From: Acetobacterium malicum subsp. dehalogenans DSM 11527
Lineage (GTDB): Bacteria > Bacillota > Clostridia > Eubacteriales > Eubacteriaceae
Length of the DNA: 51,064 nucleotides
Assembly: GCF_000472665.1 (NCBI RefSeq)
Contig: NZ_AXAC01000035.1
Coordinates: forward strand, 1 to 51,064
Reading direction: 5' to 3'
The notes under the pieces: generated by a model
The model's input: the letters and a program-made list of their open reading frames with translations, nothing else
The model's database searches: none
Told to the model about the DNA's origin: nothing
Part shown: piece after piece, positions 42,664-51,064 of the stretch
How positions within the stretch are numbered: position 1 is the first letter of the stretch
Layout of the letters: each line of letters begins with the position of its first letter
Translations under genes and position numbers: made by a program

Positions 42664-43803
42664 TTAAAATTTCTTTTCTCCATAATAAATGCTGACTAAG
42701 ACCTTATCCATTTCAGAGGCATCCATTTTTACGGGATTCCGCTGGGTGGAACCCTTCAGAGAATTCTTCAGCAACTCATCATAGTGGGCTTTGAATTGTT
42801 CTGCCGGGATCCCGGCGGCCTGAAAGGAACTGGGAATGCCAAAGGTTTTATTCAGATCTTTAATTTCGGCGATGATGTTTTTACCGATTAACCGGGATAG
42901 CTGTTCCAGGTCCTCGGCCACCTGGGGATCCTGCCCATTGTATTCCAGCACATAGGGCAGGGCAATCGCGTTGAGGAGGCCATGACTGGTACCAAAGCGG
43001 CCCCCAAAAGCGTGAGCAATGCCATGATCCATTCCCAGGCCGGCATTCTGAAAGGCAAACCCGGCCAGACAGGAAAAATTGTGGACATGCTGGCGACTTT
43101 CGATATCGCCGCTTTCAAAGGACTGGCGCAAATGCTTTAACAGACCTTCCACCGCTCCCTTAGCCATGGTTTTGGTGAAATCATCGGCATTTTTATTAAT
43201 ATATGCTTCCAGACCATGGGTCAGGGCATCCATTCCCGATTCTACCATGACGTTGGGCGGCATCGACAAAGCCAGCTCCCCATCCAGAATGGCCAGATCG
43301 GGAATAAAGGCCTTTGTTTTCAGGCCGATTTTAATGTTCTCTGCTGGGAAGGTAATCACCGCTGCCCGGGTGACTTCGGATGCGGTCCCGGAGGTCGTGG
43401 GGATGGCTACCAGTTTAATCCGCTCCCGTTTTTTCGGCGCCTGACCGGTTTTGATTGCTTCAATCGTTAACCCATCGTACTCGCACATCAGGGTCATAAC
43501 CTTGGCCGCATCGAGAACCGCCCCCCCACCAATGGCAATGACTACGTCCGGATTGAAGTCTTTCATCTTAATCAGGCCCGCTTCCACATCTAAAACGCTG
43601 GGGTTAGCGCCAATCCCACTGAGGATATCGTAATCCCTGGCACCTTCTTTTAAAAGGGCTTCGGCTCGTTTGATGGTCCCATTTCTAAATAAAGCGGTCT
43701 TTCCGGTTACAATAAAAAAGCGTTGTCCCGCGATCATTTTTATGGCATCCAGGGTGCCGGGCCCGGTGATAATCTCATCTCCGTAAAATTTTAGACTGCT
43801 CAC
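42664..43803 (-). CDS. Iron-containing (group III) alcohol dehydrogenase
   Basis: The 379-residue NAD(P)-dependent dehydrogenase has the GGGAVLDAAKVM nucleotide-binding stretch (about 92-103), PTTSGTASEVTRAAV and the metal-site region GMDALTHGLEAYINKNADDF, then GLGMDHGIAHAFGGRFGTSHG with the Fe-ligand His residues. The start is GTG at 43803 with AGGGGG nine bases upstream, inside the kinase gene (29-bp overlap). This links expression to the two-component genes. The substrate (ethanol, butanol, 1,3-propanediol or a diol) cannot be fixed from sequence. Pairing with a two-component system is unusual. Confidence 0.92.
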   Translation of the reverse strand: MSSLKFYGDEIITGPGTLDAIKMIAGQRFFIVTGKTALFRNGTIKRAEALLKEGARDYDILSGIGANPSVLDVEAGLIKMKDFNPDVVIAIGGGAVLDAAKVMTLMCEYDGLTIEAIKTGQAPKKRERIKLVAIPTTSGTASEVTRAAVITFPAENIKIGLKTKAFIPDLAILDGELALSMPPNVMVESGMDALTHGLEAYINKNADDFTKTMAKGAVEGLLKHLRQSFESGDIESRQHVHNFSCLAGFAFQNAGLGMDHGIAHAFGGRFGTSHGLLNAIALPYVLEYNGQDPQVAEDLEQLSRLIGKNIIAEIKDLNKTFGIPSSFQAAGIPAEQFKAHYDELLKNSLKGSTQRNPVKMDASEMDKVLVSIYYGEKKF

Positions 43804-45112
43804 TTTTTTCTACCCCCTTATCAAAATTCAATGTAATTTTTGTCCCCTTTTTTTCTTCGCTTTCGATGATCATGCCGGCATGGTGCTCGTCCACAATCCA
43901 ATTGGCAATCGAAAGCCCCAGACCGGTTCCACCCTCAGTTCGGGAACGGGCCTTGTCGACCCGATAGAACCGTTGGGTGACCTTGTTAATCTCATCCTTG
44001 GGAATCCCGATACCCTGATCGATGACTTCCACCGACACCCCCTGAAGGGTGTTCTTTCCAATGACACGAATAATCGTATTTTCACTACTGTATTTAATGG
44101 CGTTATCCAAAAGAATCACCAGTAACTGGGTAATTTGCTTTTCATCACCAGTGATAATCAGACCGTCCTCCAGCTTATTGATAAAAGCAATACCCTTTTT
44201 TCCGGCTAACGGTGCCATTTTTTCGCAAACCACCTTGATTAAATAGGTTAGATCCACCGGTTCTTGCTGTACCATCATATCCCCAGAATCGGCCCGGGCT
44301 AAAAACATCAGGTCTTCCACAATATGCTGCATCCATTGGATTTCGTCATAGGCGTTATTGATCCAGGTCAGCTGGCTTTCCACACTTTCATCGGTGCTGG
44401 CCTTGACCACTTCCAGATTTGTCTGGATCACAGCAATCGGTGTCCGCAACTCGTGGGATGCATCAGCCAGAAATTCCTGCTGTCGTTCCATGTTTTTTTT
44501 AATCGGAATCAGGGACCTGCCGGACAAAAAATATCCACCCAGAAAGGATAATGAGGCCCCGATCAGGATGGTGAATCCCACCATTTCCTGAGCATTTCCC
44601 AACAACGATCGTTCCGATGCCATATTTTTCATCGCCTGAACAATTTTTAATTCGCCATTTTTATTGACCACCGTATAGGTGCAAATTTTATAATCCTTAT
44701 CGCCCTGCTTATAATTACTGATCAGGTATTTTTCGTTATTACCTTCAAAATAATGCTTTGATATTTCCACCAGCTTTGCTTCATCAAGCGGAAGGGAATA
44801 GGACTGATCTAGAACTCTGAATTGTTGATCAAAAATCACATAGGAGATATTATTCTGGACAAGACTGCGCGTATATTCAAAATAACCCTGTTTTTCTTCT
44901 TCGGTAATCTCTTGTCCCGCTTCCTGACGCTCCAGATATTCAATTTCGTTAGCCAGCTGCGAGCAATATATTTTAAGGTTATTATTCACATTTGTCTCCA
45001 CATCCATACTCAAAACCACATACAGAAAAATGGAAATAAATAATAGGAGTCCAATCAGGACTCCCGTATTCATCAGGGTGAGATTGATCCGAAGCTTGTT
45101 AAGACTTAACAT
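43775..45112 (-). CDS. Sensor histidine kinase, two-helix type
   Basis: The 445-residue membrane kinase has transmembrane helices at about 15-36 and 178-200. They flank an extracellular sensor of about 140 residues with no recognised fold. The HisKA domain has phospho-acceptor His220 in ADASHELRTPIAV. The HATPase has DNAIKYSSE, VIDQGIGIP and EGGTGLGLSIANWIV. There is no clear HAMP landmark. It overlaps the regulator gene by 14 bp at its start and the alcohol dehydrogenase gene by 29 bp at its end. The signal is unknown. Confidence 0.92.
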   Translation of the reverse strand: MLSLNKLRINLTLMNTGVLIGLLLFISIFLYVVLSMDVETNVNNNLKIYCSQLANEIEYLERQEAGQEITEEEKQGYFEYTRSLVQNNISYVIFDQQFRVLDQSYSLPLDEAKLVEISKHYFEGNNEKYLISNYKQGDKDYKICTYTVVNKNGELKIVQAMKNMASERSLLGNAQEMVGFTILIGASLSFLGGYFLSGRSLIPIKKNMERQQEFLADASHELRTPIAVIQTNLEVVKASTDESVESQLTWINNAYDEIQWMQHIVEDLMFLARADSGDMMVQQEPVDLTYLIKVVCEKMAPLAGKKGIAFINKLEDGLIITGDEKQITQLLVILLDNAIKYSSENTIIRVIGKNTLQGVSVEVIDQGIGIPKDEINKVTQRFYRVDKARSRTEGGTGLGLSIANWIVDEHHAGMIIESEEKKGTKITLNFDKGVEKSEQSKILRR

Positions 45113-45782
45113 TCTCCTTCTCCTTTAAAACATAACCCAAGCCGCGGATGGTTTTAATATAGGCCTGCGAGGTGTCCAGCTTTTTTCGCAAATAGTGGAC
45201 ATAGATCTCGACACTATTTTCCATGGCCATACTCTCAATTCCCCAGATCCGGTCCAGAATCTGCTCCTTTGAAATAGTCATACCAGGATTCCGGATAAAC
45301 ATTTCCAGCAATTGGGCTTCCTTGGCGGTAAGTCTGTTTAGCACCTCATCGACATACAATTCTCCGGAATTGATATTCAGGGAAATGTTTGAAAAGTGAA
45401 TCACATTATCCTGATAAACCTCCCAGGGTCGTCGGCCCAGCGCCCTTACCCGGGCAATTAACTCCTCGGTCACAAACGGTTTGACCAGATAATCATCGGC
45501 ACCCATATTCAGTCCGTTGACCTTATCCTTGGTGTCGTCTTTGGCCGTTAACAACAGAATCGGAACATTTTTCCCCGCTTCCCGGATTGATCGCAAAATT
45601 TCCAAACCGGTCATTCCCGGAAGCATAATATCCAGGATAATCACATCATACACATCATTTTCGCTGAGCAGCTTGCCTTCAATACCATCGTTGACAACAT
45701 CAATCAATATTTTGTTTTTTTCAAATATCTTCCCCAAAGCTGCAGCCAGGGGCTTTTCATCCTCAACTAAAAGAACACGCAT
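45099..45782 (-). CDS. OmpR/PhoB-family response regulator
   Basis: The 227-residue regulator has a receiver with acidic residues 7-9, phospho-acceptor Asp51 in VIILDIMLPGMTG, and DYLVKPF. The winged-helix domain (about 130-225) has RLTAKEAQLLEMFI and SVEIYVHYLRKKLD. It starts 12 bp after the stop of the large unknown gene and overlaps the kinase gene, so it sits in the middle of a four-gene operon. Binding sites cannot be recognised. Confidence 0.94.
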   Translation of the reverse strand: MRVLLVEDEKPLAAALGKIFEKNKILIDVVNDGIEGKLLSENDVYDVIILDIMLPGMTGLEILRSIREAGKNVPILLLTAKDDTKDKVNGLNMGADDYLVKPFVTEELIARVRALGRRPWEVYQDNVIHFSNISLNINSGELYVDEVLNRLTAKEAQLLEMFIRNPGMTISKEQILDRIWGIESMAMENSVEIYVHYLRKKLDTSQAYIKTIRGLGYVLKEKENVKS

Positions 45783-45794
45783 GGTTTTTCTCCT

Positions 45795-47858
45795 CTATAG
45801 GTTGCTCTCTTCTTTCTTTTTCATCGGAAATACTTCTTCCAGCAGTTCGTCCATTGGTAGAATAGTTCCTTCAAACTTAGGTTCTTCAATAACTCGGCGG
45901 CATTCAAGGAAAATTCGTACAGCCCCCTCATAATTTTCCAGGAAATTATCCGATTGCAGGATTTCCCGGTCCATCAGGTGGTAAATGAATAAACCCATAA
46001 AATAAACCTTATCCGGTTCAATATTTTTGAGATTAACATACTTGAAAAATGCTGACAGAGCATTATCATCTTTATCCAGAATTTCCCCAGCAATCCGTAC
46101 CCATTCCTGAGACAGAGTCTCGGTAACCGCCTCTTTGAAAGCCACCCAAAGGATTGCCCGAGCCACCGAATCTTCGACAATATTTAGTGAGTTTTGAACG
46201 GCTTCGGCCCCCCGATTGAAAGCTTCGATGATTTTTGGGGCGTAGGTGATCTGACCCAGGGTATAGTTTTTTCTCAGGCCAGCATCGGTATCGATGAGTT
46301 TATTCAACAGGATATCATCCTTTTTCAGTTCGGTTTGGATGACATACCACTCGTCATAGATACAGTAGGGCAGAAATCCGAAATCATTGAAAATATGGTT
46401 GATAATCCGCTGGACCTGAAGATATTTCTCCCGTTTTCGCTGAACTTCTTTCTGTTTTTTGAGAAAGGTCTCCATCTGATAATAGAGGTTGTGCCGTTCA
46501 AAAAAACGTTCCATCTGCGTAATGGTTTCTGGTTCATCGCTGTAAAAGATCAATTCATCCAGTTCCCGCTGCTCTTCTCCAAGACTTCGGCCATTATTCA
46601 TAATCAGTTGTAAATACTGTTTGTCCTCATAGGTGACCCGGTTACAGGGATGATAGAGGGGATTGGGGAAGGTTTCGGTATAGATGAAAAAGACCTGCCG
46701 ACTGCGTCGGAAATAAATAATATAACCCTTAGTCGTGAAGAAGCCCCAGCCCTTGTCACTCGGTTTATTGCCATGTTTGATATTAAAACCTTCGGTATAA
46801 AGACAATTTTTCAAGAGATAGGTGACGATCTTCTCATTATTGTCAATGCCCATATTTCGCAGATTTTGTCGATAATAAGCCCAGAGCAGTTCAATGGCGG
46901 TGCCTTTGGGATCAAACAAAGCTTCCATCGAAAACATCTTTTGACTTTTTAAGTTTTTAACTATACACAAAAGCAAACAATCCAAATGGATTGCCTCGAT
47001 AAATTCGCCCGGTTTTATTTTTTCCAGATCTTCAACAACCTGATCATTAAAATATTCCAGACTGTCTTTTTTCAGCTTATCCTGAAGCTTGCTGGTCTTC
47101 TGATTGAAGCGGTCAATGGCATTGGCCACAGAAAACAAAACACTTTCGGAAACAAGGGTCAGAACGACCTTTTTTTTCTTATCCCAGGGATAAAAAACAT
47201 TTTTTAGGATCACTTCATTAATAATTTCCGAGGATTCCACCTGATAGTCTACCAGCACGTCGCTGGGGATCGAAATATAGATCAGTTTGGGATTATCAAG
47301 GGTATCGATGATCAAACCCCGACGGCTCAAAAACACATTGGCTTTAATCAGTTCATCCTCAACCCCGCAATTAACTTCCACTTCTTCCAGAAATTGTTCG
47401 TTCTGGATCATATAAGCAATAAAATTTCGCGTGGTATCCAAGCCCTGGTCTTTTAAATTAGCTTCAAACCCGTAAAGCAGCAAAATATGCACAATCCGCA
47501 CAATATCCCGTTGCCGATCAACACCCCGACTTTCTTTGGCCCGAATAAAGGTCTGATTGAGGGGGGAATTTAAATCATAATAGTCCGGTGCAACCGAAAA
47601 AAGAGCCTCAACTGCCAGCAGAATCAGCAGATCTGCCTCAACTGAAACCATTCCATTTTTTTGAACATCCTTATTTTTTTTAAGGTTATTCATCATCCAT
47701 TGGTACATATCATCTAATTTCTCAATGCCCTTTTTTAAAACATTATTACAGTCTCCACAAAGGCCATCATATTTTATGTTTAATTTTTCGTTATCTATTT
47801 TATAATTCCTGTCAAAAAAACCGATTGTTTTTCCACATTTATTACACGGCGTTTTCAT
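45795..47858 (-). CDS. Large cytosolic protein of unknown function with N-terminal Cys4 zinc-ribbon
   Basis: Not recognised. The 687 residues start with a Cys4 motif (Cys5, Cys8, Cys34, Cys37: CNKCGKTIGFF then GLCGDC) that resembles small zinc ribbons attached to bacterial cytosolic proteins. The rest is a long, mostly helical region without signal peptide or membrane helix. It is rich in Glu, Lys, Tyr and Ile, with a charged helix near 455-480 (QMETFLKKQKEVQRKREKY). No nucleotide-binding or catalytic motif is seen. It is the first gene of an operon followed after 12 bp by a response regulator, a histidine kinase and an iron alcohol dehydrogenase. Its start has AAGGA about 10 bases upstream. 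Homology to phage or defence proteins cannot be claimed. A regulatory or scaffolding role linked to the two-component system is only an inference. Confidence 0.85.
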   Translation of the reverse strand: MKTPCNKCGKTIGFFDRNYKIDNEKLNIKYDGLCGDCNNVLKKGIEKLDDMYQWMMNNLKKNKDVQKNGMVSVEADLLILLAVEALFSVAPDYYDLNSPLNQTFIRAKESRGVDRQRDIVRIVHILLLYGFEANLKDQGLDTTRNFIAYMIQNEQFLEEVEVNCGVEDELIKANVFLSRRGLIIDTLDNPKLIYISIPSDVLVDYQVESSEIINEVILKNVFYPWDKKKKVVLTLVSESVLFSVANAIDRFNQKTSKLQDKLKKDSLEYFNDQVVEDLEKIKPGEFIEAIHLDCLLLCIVKNLKSQKMFSMEALFDPKGTAIELLWAYYRQNLRNMGIDNNEKIVTYLLKNCLYTEGFNIKHGNKPSDKGWGFFTTKGYIIYFRRSRQVFFIYTETFPNPLYHPCNRVTYEDKQYLQLIMNNGRSLGEEQRELDELIFYSDEPETITQMERFFERHNLYYQMETFLKKQKEVQRKREKYLQVQRIINHIFNDFGFLPYCIYDEWYVIQTELKKDDILLNKLIDTDAGLRKNYTLGQITYAPKIIEAFNRGAEAVQNSLNIVEDSVARAILWVAFKEAVTETLSQEWVRIAGEILDKDDNALSAFFKYVNLKNIEPDKVYFMGLFIYHLMDREILQSDNFLENYEGAVRIFLECRRVIEEPKFEGTILPMDELLEEVFPMKKKEESNL

Positions 47859-47991
47859 TATTTACAATCCTTCCCTATGATCCTGCTTACTTTTCTCTAT
47901 ATTGACAAATTATCACTTGTTTTTTTACAGGCTTCACCCATTGTATTGATGTCACTGTGTATAGTTTACCATAAAACTGCGCTTTTTACTC

Positions 47992-48034
47992 AAAAAAAAT
48001 AAAAGAGCAAGCTAAATTAAGGTTGCTCTTTTAT
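47992..48034 (-). terminator. Terminator after mnmA
   Basis: A 12-bp perfect stem (47999-48010 with 48023-48034) followed by a U run on the minus strand, 18 bp after the mnmA stop. Confidence 0.9.
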
Positions 48035-48051
48035 CGATAAAATCAGACGAA

Positions 48052-49128
<1,077 letters not shown>

Positions 49129-49172
49129 TTATGTTTTCCCCCTCTGTTTTTCTACCAAATCCACTTTATTTT

Positions 49173-50363
49173 TTACTGGACCATTTCATTCGCCATTTTT
49201 TTGGCTAATTCATTTAAATCAATGACATCCTGTTCATCTGGCGTTCCCTTGATCATCAATATTTCATCAATGGTATCCACTTTTGCTTCGTCAATAAAAT
49301 AATTAAAGTTCTTGTCGGCTCCACCACTCCAGCTGTAATCTGCAAAGAATCCGACCTTGTGATTGTCAACTTTTATTTCGCCCAATTTATAAAGCAGATT
49401 GGCCATTTTTGGAAAAATCTGTCCGTAATAGGATGGTGCACCCAAAAACAGGCCCTTGTATTTCCAGATATCCGAAATAATAAAGGAAATATCGGTCTTA
49501 GCCACATCGTAAAGCTTCACGTCTTTGACGCCTTCGTTCTTTAAGGCGATCGCTAGAATTTCCGCCGCCTTTTGGGTACAGCCATACATGGAACCATAGG
49601 CAATGACAACCCCAGGATCGGTTTCTTTAGCGCTCATTTTTACGTACATATCCAAAATATATTCAGGATTATCCCGCCAGATTAAACCATGTGACGGACA
49701 AATCGTTCCGATTTCAATGCCACCCAGCTTATTTAAGGCTTTCAACGCCTGCCCAGCTACCTTGCCAACAATACAGGCATAATAACGGCGGGTTGGTTCT
49801 TCAAAAGCGGCCAGGTCATTTTCGTCGTCAAAAATACTGCCCACTGGTGCTTTAAAACTGCCAAAGACATCCATGGAAAAGAGCACCTTATCGGTGGTAT
49901 CATAGGTAACCATCGATTCTGGCCAATGGACCATCGGTGTCATAAAGAATTGGAGGGTATGTTTTCCCAGACAAAGGGTATCGCCTTCACCAACCTCGTG
50001 AAGGTTTTCGGTAATTTTATAAAAATTATTCATAATCGGGAAGGTTTTTTTATTTCCGACAATGACCATATCCGGATACTCGGCCAGCAGATCGGTAATC
50101 CCACTGGAATGATCCGGCTCCATATGATTGACAATCAGGTAATCCACCTTTTTGTCCCCGATCAGGGATTTGATTTTTTTTATATATTCATCAGCCTTGA
50201 TGGTTTTTACCGTATCAATAATGGCTACTTTTTCGTCGTTGATCACGTAAGCATTATAGGAAACACCTTCCTGATCAATTGGCCATAGCCCTTCAAAAAG
50301 TGTCGTTTGATAATCATTCACGCCGACCCAAAAAATATCATCTTTAATTTTTACTGCATTCAT
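49173..50363 (-). CDS. fprA: Flavodiiron protein (A-type flavoprotein, FprA-like)
   Basis: The 396-residue cytosolic enzyme reduces O2 to water or NO to N2O, protecting anaerobes. The metallo-beta-lactamase-like diiron domain (about 1-245) has ligands in VNHMEPDHSSG (about 80-90), then HWPESM and SHGLIW. A flavodoxin domain binding FMN follows (about 250-396), with VIAYGSMYGCTQKAAE and GAPSYYG. The start chosen is ATG at 50363, in place of an in-frame GTG four codons upstream. A TTGAAA/TATATT promoter lies just upstream. In acetogens such proteins are supplied with electrons through rubredoxin, which is not encoded here. Confidence 0.95.
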   Translation of the reverse strand: MNAVKIKDDIFWVGVNDYQTTLFEGLWPIDQEGVSYNAYVINDEKVAIIDTVKTIKADEYIKKIKSLIGDKKVDYLIVNHMEPDHSSGITDLLAEYPDMVIVGNKKTFPIMNNFYKITENLHEVGEGDTLCLGKHTLQFFMTPMVHWPESMVTYDTTDKVLFSMDVFGSFKAPVGSIFDDENDLAAFEEPTRRYYACIVGKVAGQALKALNKLGGIEIGTICPSHGLIWRDNPEYILDMYVKMSAKETDPGVVIAYGSMYGCTQKAAEILAIALKNEGVKDVKLYDVAKTDISFIISDIWKYKGLFLGAPSYYGQIFPKMANLLYKLGEIKVDNHKVGFFADYSWSGGADKNFNYFIDEAKVDTIDEILMIKGTPDEQDVIDLNELAKKMANEMVQ

Positions 50364-50398
50364 ATTATTCCCCACTTTCCTTATGTTTCTCGAACTTA

Positions 50399-50427
50399 AA
50401 TATAACCTTAAATAGAAAATATTTCAA
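50399..50427 (-). promoter_or_regulatory. Promoter of fprA-mnmA
   Basis: Minus-strand -35 TTGAAA (50422-50427), 17-bp spacer, -10 TATATT (50399-50404), about 35 bp before the ATG. Confidence 0.6.
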
Positions 50428-50515
50428 GAGAAAAAAACAGATAGTCCGGAATGGCTCTAGAGAATAAGCCAAAATTGAGTCCTTTTATGGATTGATGGAT
50501 AACCATCAAAAAAAT

Positions 50516-50545
50516 AAAAAAGAGATGCGTACACACCTCTTTTTT
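50516..50545. terminator. Bidirectional hairpin terminator upstream of fprA
   Basis: A 9-bp stem AAAAAAGAG/CTCTTTTTT (50516-50524 with 50537-50545) with extra inner pairs. A/T runs on both sides allow termination in either direction, insulating fprA from the IS110 side. Confidence 0.7.
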
Positions 50546-50909
50546 AAGAAAATTAAGAAAGGAAATTAAAACGTTTTCACACCATGGGTTTATTATAACC
50601 GATTACATTTTAAAAATCCAGTACTTTTTTCTGTTTTTTATGCATTATTTTAATTTTTTTTTCATTTACTGCCTTTGTTACTTAACAAAAGCTTAGTATA
50701 AATTTTACCCTCCATTCCATTTACAGTTTTTTTGAAGCTATGCTATAATGACGTTGATCAAACATTTATCTGAAGTGAAAGACTTGTGGTAATAAGTCAA
50801 TATAATGTTTAAGAAAAATTTAGAGCTGTTTTTTAAAAAAGGCATCACTAAACAGACCTAATACTATTAGGCTTTTAAAAGGATATGCGCATCGATTTAT
50901 TAATCGATA
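50546..50909. other. Intergenic stretch between fprA and the IS110 remnant
   Basis: AT-rich with no convincing gene. It contains a plus-strand promoter and, at 50804-50860, an 18-codon ORF (MFKKNLELFFKKG start) without a ribosome binding site. A 15-nt palindrome CCTAATA-C-TATTAGG lies near 50858-50872, and an ATCGATT/AATCGAT inverted repeat near 50891-50908 is close to the transposase stop. The end of the IS110 element probably lies in this stretch but cannot be placed. Confidence 0.4.
50720..50749 (+). promoter_or_regulatory. Plus-strand promoter facing the IS110 element
   Basis: -35 TTTACA (50720-50725), 18-bp spacer, -10 TATAAT (50744-50749). No complete gene follows before the IS110 transposase, which is on the other strand, so the original target may have been displaced by the insertion. 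Confidence 0.5.
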
Positions 50910-51064
50910 CTACACACTCCTTTCCGGTGCATAGAGTTGGTGGTTGCGTAGTAGCACATCCACCATGCGCACTAGTTTTCTTGCGGTAAGAACGAGGGCT
51001 CGTTTGTGCTGATGTTTGGGAACTTCATGATATTTTTTGAGATAGTATTCCCGATAAACCGGTT
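50910..51064 (-). CDS. IS110-family transposase, C-terminal part (runs off the right edge)
   Basis: The last 51 codons of a minus-strand ORF end at TAG 50910-50912. The translation includes PVYREYYLKKYHE, KHQHKRALVLTARKLVRMV and DVLLRNHQLYAPERSV, the typical C-terminus of IS110-type (DEDD plus Ser) recombinases. The catalytic domains lie outside the window. IS110 elements carry a guide (bridge) RNA in a non-coding end. The transposase-upstream end is not visible here, and only the short 3' end is. Confidence 0.75.
   Translation of the reverse strand, partial: PVYREYYLKKYHEVPKHQHKRALVLTARKLVRMVDVLLRNHQLYAPERSV

Overview
The window looks like a chromosomal segment of a low-to-middle GC, anaerobic, Gram-positive Clostridia-type bacterium. 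The most likely placement is Eubacteriaceae close to Acetobacterium, inferred from gene content and protein style rather than from a search. Supporting signs are strong AGGAGG-type ribosome binding sites, TTGACA/TATAAT promoters, a T-box, FMN, M-box and glycine leaders, an amidotransferase route to Gln/Asn-tRNA (gatCAB), a flavodiiron protein, cobT, and tRNA genes with encoded CCA. Almost every gene is on the minus strand. Exceptions are an ABC transporter pair (16.5-18.1 kb) and a small secreted protein (21.8 kb).

Left part (1-7.4 kb): tandem consensus promoters of rRNA type fire out of the left edge. Next come ribU under an FMN riboswitch and corA under an M-box. A 29-codon upstream ORF that begins Met-Asp-Ala-Asp-Pro lies between the M-box terminator and corA. 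Three membrane-anchored surface proteins follow, two of them tandem paralogues with five and four copies of one domain and one of MBG/YDG type. 7.5-13.3 kb holds a fruK-fruA fructose operon and an OmpR-type two-component system. 13.4-16.4 kb holds a TetR regulator and paaK-ACT under a phenylalanine-type (UUC) T-box.

Middle (16.5-31.2 kb): an ABC exporter-like pair and cobT are followed by a second two-component system, divergent from a small secreted protein with two DxxGDGxCD motifs. An intact IS1182-family element comes next, then a glycine-riboswitch-controlled AGCS symporter and metNIQ, where metN appears to start at AUC. After these lie yccF, and an alpha/beta hydrolase with msrA. A tRNA operon (Gly-Arg-His-Gln-Lys) carries two tRNA-Lys-derived structured repeats between the Gln and Lys genes.

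Right part (31.2-51 kb): an ABC-2 transporter, a phosphodiesterase, rdgB and rph form one run. The conserved pcrA-ligA-gatCAB cluster precedes it. An unusual operon encodes a 687-residue protein of unknown function with an N-terminal Cys4 motif, then a response regulator, a histidine kinase and an iron alcohol dehydrogenase. fprA-mnmA follows, and the 3' end of an IS110-family transposase runs off the right edge. The best candidates for undescribed biology are the corA leader ORF, the tRNA-Lys-like repeats with a compensatory base pair, the Phe T-box on paaK, and the zinc-ribbon/two-component/ADH operon.
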